Shown here: piece by piece, positions 60,986 to 64,000 of the stretch
How positions within the stretch are numbered: position 1 is the stretch's first letter
Layout of the letters: every line of letters begins with the position of its first letter
Origin: Methanomassiliicoccus sp.
Lineage (GTDB): Archaea > Thermoplasmatota > Thermoplasmata > Methanomassiliicoccales > Methanomassiliicoccaceae
DNA length: 64,000 nucleotides
Reading direction: 5' to 3'
Assembly (NCBI GenBank): GCA_033485155.1
Contig: JAWQJJ010000004.1
Location: forward strand, 1-64,000
Position numbers and translations under genes: made by a program
The notes under the pieces: model-generated
Databases searched by the model: none
What the model was told of the DNA's origin: nothing
The model's input: the letters and a program-made list of their open reading frames with translations, nothing else

Positions 60986-63900
60986 ATGGGATTTCTAGAG
61001 TCGCTCCGCGACAAGGAGCTTAGAGGGCTCTATAGAGCTCGGAAGCTTATCGAGAATGCTGATCTGCAGCTCGCTCGAGGCCATGTAGAGGAGGCGAAGG
61101 CCGAGCTCGAAAAGGCGAAGGACCTGGCATCTCGGAACGCGGTCAAGGGGAGCCCCCGCTCCAAGGACTATGCCGAAGTTCTCATCATCATGTCCGGGAT
61201 CTTCATAAAGGCCCAGTGCCCCAAGGGCGCCCTGGAGACGGCAGACAAGGCAGTGTCGCTCAATCCCTCCGACCCCATGGTCCTGGCGGCCCGGGCCCGG
61301 GCGCTCGCCGCCAACGGCACTCACTCCGAGGCCAACGCGGTCATGGATAAGGCGCTGGAGCTCAAGGGCAACGACAGGAAGCTCCTGTTCGAAAAGGCCA
61401 AGGTGCTGGAGGAGGCCGGAAGGAAGCAGGAGGCTGTGGCGGCCTACACCAAGGTGGTGGAGATGGACCCATCCGACATCGACACCTATGACATTCTCAT
61501 CAACCTCGACGATCGCCTGAAGTGGTCGGTGGCCAAGGCCGAGGCGCTGCTGCGGGCGAAGCGCATCGATGATTCCCTCAAGGCCCTCGAGGACGTCCTG
61601 GCCCAGGACCCCGACAACGTCGACGTGATGCTGGTCAAGGCCAAGATCCTCGTGGAGAGGAACGACCAGGAGGAGGCCTCGACCATTTACGACCGGGTGC
61701 TGGAGCTCCAGCCTGCATCGTTCAGCGCGAACCTTGGGAAGGCCCAGGTCCTGCGCTCCTCAGGCGACCTGGACGGTTCGGTCAAGTTCTACCGGGAGGC
61801 GCTCCGGGCCGACGTCGACAGGAAGGAGACGTGGGTCGAAGTGGGTCCCCTCCTGGAGCAGCTCAAGCGCCTGGAGGAGGCGGAGAAGGTCTACGATAAC
61901 GCCCTGAAGATAGACCCCAAGTACCTGCCGGCACTGGAGGGTAGATACCGCACGGTGCTGGCCCAGGAGAAGTGGCCGGAGACGGTGGAGGCCGCGTCGA
62001 ACCTCCTGGCCCAGAAGCCGGAGCTGGCTCTGCACAAGGGTAAGATCGGCGCCCTGGTCAAGTCCCAGCGGTTCAAGGAGGCCCTGGATTCGGTCAACCA
62101 GGCGCTCAAGGCGTTCCCCGGGGAGCCGGAGCTGTTGGCCCGCAAGCGGGATATCTCAGTCGCCCTTGGCATGGGGGACGAGATCGTCAAGAACAGCGCG
62201 GAGATCCTGGCCCGCAACCCACACGATCCGGAGAGCATGTACCAGATGGGGGTCGCCTACACCAAGGCGCTGCGCTTCCAGGAGGCGGCCAAGACGCTGG
62301 AGAAGACCCTTAAGGCCCATGACGACAAGGAGAAGGTACTCATCGCCCTCAAGGAGGCTTACAAGGGCATAGGAAAGGACAAAGATGTCCTGGACGCCTG
62401 CGAGCGGCTACTGCGCGTCAACCCCCGTAATACCGGGGCGATGATCGACGCCGCTATAGCCCTGGACCGTTCCGGCCGTAGGGATGACGCCACCCACCTG
62501 TACGAACAGGCCTTGGAGCTCGAGCCGGGCAATCAGGACGCCCTGCGCAATCTGTGCATCTCGCTCTTCAACCAGAAGAAGATGGACCGCGCCCTGGAAA
62601 AGGCGATCGCCGGTACCGAGCTGTTCTCCTCCGATCCGACGTTCTGGCGGGTCAAGGGCGACACTCTGTACGCCGCCGGTCGGTTCTCGGAGGCGGCCGA
62701 GGCGCTGGCCAAGGCGATCTCCCTGGAGCCAGGCAACAAGCTGCTGTGGTGGTCCCGGGGCATGGCCCTGGTGTCCGACCAGCGGTACGAGGAGGCGCTA
62801 GTGTCCTATGACGAGGCGCTCAAACTGGATATCAACGACTACAACATCTGGATCAGCAAGGGCATAGCCCAGGCCATGATGGAAAAGCATTCCGAGGCCA
62901 TCCAGAGCTTCGATCGTGCCATCGCCATAGATGAGAAGAACAAGATCGCCCACACCCAGCGCGGTCGCTCCCTGGCCATCCTGGGCAATCACGTCGAGGC
63001 GGTCAACGCTTTCAACCGATCCATCGCCCTGGGCCACAAGGACATCGAGGCCCTGGAGGCCAAGAAGGAGTCGCTGAAGATACTGGGACGGACGGACGAG
63101 ATAATCACGACCTGTGATCACATCCTCAAGCTGGATCCTCGGAACCACCCTGCCGCGGTCGACCGTGCCATGGCCCTGCAGACCGTCGGCCGCGTCGACG
63201 ACGCCCTGAAGGCCTACAACCGGGTGCTGGACACCGACCCCCGGAACCTGGTGGTGCTGGAGAGGAAGAAGGATGCTCTCATGACCAAGGGAGATTACCC
63301 CGGCGTGATCGAGGCCTGCAACGTCCTCCTTCAGATCGAACCACGGTCCAAGACGGCTCATGCCGACCGGGGGGAAGCCCTGCAGGCTATTGGCCGTCTG
63401 GAGGACGCGCTGGTGGAGTATGATTACGCCAGCAAGCTGGACCCGAACGACAAGACCCTGCTGAACAAGAAGGGCTTGGCGCTGATGGAACTGGATAACT
63501 ACGCCGCAGCAGTGGAGGCGTTCGACCAAGGGTGGAGGCTCGATCCCGGCGACGCGATCATGTTGGACAACAAGGGGCGGGCGATGCTCTTGGCCCGGGA
63601 CGTTGCCGGAGCCCTGCAGGTGTTCCAGAGGGCCAGTGAGATCAATCCCGCCAACAACACCTTCAAGATGGACCAGGGCCGCGCGCTGGCCGCCCTGGGT
63701 AACTACGAGGAGGCACTGGTCTGCCTGGACGAGGCGTTGGCGCTCAACGGCATGGACTTCCAGACTTGGAGATACAAGGGCAATGTGCTTTACAAGATGG
63801 GCAACAAGGAGCAGGCGGTACAGTGCTATGGTCGCTCCATCGAGTATGGGGACAACATGCCCAGCACCTTCCGCTCCAAGGGCCGGGCGGAGGAGGAGCT

Positions 63901-64000
63901 GGGCAGGATGGATGACGCTCTCAGCTCGTACATCAGCGCTGCTGAGCTCGATCCCAGCGACGCCCAGCTGTGGATGCGCATCGGGGTGGCACAGGCCAAG
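60986..64000 (+). CDS. giant tetratricopeptide repeat (TPR) protein (partial)
   Basis: The frame is open from the ATG at 60986 to the end of the window, at least 1005 codons. It starts MGFLESLRDKELRGLYRARKLIENADLQLARGHVEEAKAELEKAK and continues with many TPR units of about 34 residues, recognisable by A-x-x-x-Y/L-P-like ends (EAVAAYTKVVEMDPSDIDTY, EALVSYDEALKLDINDYNIW, DALVEYDYASKLDPNDKTLL). No enzyme domain has appeared by the edge. TPR arrays bind proteins. The aggtgatggg element precedes the start. Closely related giant TPR proteins occur in Thermoplasmata relatives, which I recall only generally. Confidence 0.85.
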   Translation, partial: MGFLESLRDKELRGLYRARKLIENADLQLARGHVEEAKAELEKAKDLASRNAVKGSPRSKDYAEVLIIMSGIFIKAQCPKGALETADKAVSLNPSDPMVLAARARALAANGTHSEANAVMDKALELKGNDRKLLFEKAKVLEEAGRKQEAVAAYTKVVEMDPSDIDTYDILINLDDRLKWSVAKAEALLRAKRIDDSLKALEDVLAQDPDNVDVMLVKAKILVERNDQEEASTIYDRVLELQPASFSANLGKAQVLRSSGDLDGSVKFYREALRADVDRKETWVEVGPLLEQLKRLEEAEKVYDNALKIDPKYLPALEGRYRTVLAQEKWPETVEAASNLLAQKPELALHKGKIGALVKSQRFKEALDSVNQALKAFPGEPELLARKRDISVALGMGDEIVKNSAEILARNPHDPESMYQMGVAYTKALRFQEAAKTLEKTLKAHDDKEKVLIALKEAYKGIGKDKDVLDACERLLRVNPRNTGAMIDAAIALDRSGRRDDATHLYEQALELEPGNQDALRNLCISLFNQKKMDRALEKAIAGTELFSSDPTFWRVKGDTLYAAGRFSEAAEALAKAISLEPGNKLLWWSRGMALVSDQRYEEALVSYDEALKLDINDYNIWISKGIAQAMMEKHSEAIQSFDRAIAIDEKNKIAHTQRGRSLAILGNHVEAVNAFNRSIALGHKDIEALEAKKESLKILGRTDEIITTCDHILKLDPRNHPAAVDRAMALQTVGRVDDALKAYNRVLDTDPRNLVVLERKKDALMTKGDYPGVIEACNVLLQIEPRSKTAHADRGEALQAIGRLEDALVEYDYASKLDPNDKTLLNKKGLALMELDNYAAAVEAFDQGWRLDPGDAIMLDNKGRAMLLARDVAGALQVFQRASEINPANNTFKMDQGRALAALGNYEEALVCLDEALALNGMDFQTWRYKGNVLYKMGNKEQAVQCYGRSIEYGDNMPSTFRSKGRAEEELGRMDDALSSYISAAELDPSDAQLWMRIGVAQAK

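Noticed and set aside
1-64000. CRISPR arrays
   Set aside because: No regularly spaced repeats of 24-40 bases were found by eye in any region.

Overview
The window reads as a chromosomal segment of a euryarchaeon, most likely a member of the Thermoplasmata such as Methanomassiliicoccales or a relative. Support comes from archaeal TATA-box promoters, frequent GTG and TTG starts, archaeal-type genes (radB, Bud32, an XPD-like helicase, pyrB-pyrI, an archaeosine synthase, and the isopentenyl phosphate kinase route to isoprenoids), and a solitary 5S rRNA gene not linked to 16S or 23S, as is known for Thermoplasmata. The assignment rests on gene content only.

Layout. 1-0.8 kb: end of a chemoreceptor and cheW. 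1.4-16 kb: an accessory stretch of single genes with long intergenic gaps, including a membrane thioredoxin-like protein, two alpha/beta hydrolases, a BASS transporter, a flavodoxin, an HNH nuclease, PsiE, polyphosphate kinase ppk1, a degenerate M20 peptidase fused to a helix-hairpin-helix, two decayed genes and a DUF1254/DUF1214 protein. 16.2-32.66 kb: an integrated element in the 3' end of a tRNA-Pro gene. It carries a tyrosine integrase beside the tRNA, a primase-polymerase/helicase replication protein, iteron-like repeats, a divergent restriction-modification pair, an AlbA_2 protein, a short recombinase-like protein, and a large secreted protein with a C-terminal GH5-like domain as cargo. 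A 16-bp copy of the tRNA end marks the left boundary, and matching short repeats lie inside both ends. A third, shorter copy of the tRNA end at 13.94 kb hints at an older or nested insertion.

32.8-64 kb: mostly densely packed core genes in short overlapping operons. These are bud32 - XTP/dITP pyrophosphatase - epimerase; ipk - fni - idsA for isoprenoid synthesis; pyrB - pyrI; a small kinase pair; and a sulfur-relay cluster (tusA, a DsrE-like gene and tusB/D/C-like genes) divergent from a TrmB-type regulator and followed by arcS. Here too are an MFS transporter pseudogene with two nonsense codons, a 1437-residue FG-GAP/PKD membrane protein with a cytoplasmic zinc ribbon, a PAS histidine kinase, an SDR enzyme, tRNA-Gly, and the first 1005 codons of a giant TPR protein that runs off the window.

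The most interesting points are the tRNA-Pro element with its paired repeats and putative origin, the homopolymer frameshift at the signal peptide of its cargo surface protein, the sulfur-relay cluster beside arcS with a palindromic operator, the FG-GAP/PKD receptor-like protein, and the paired TGG-to-stop changes in the MFS gene. All functional calls are by eye from translations; no database search was run.
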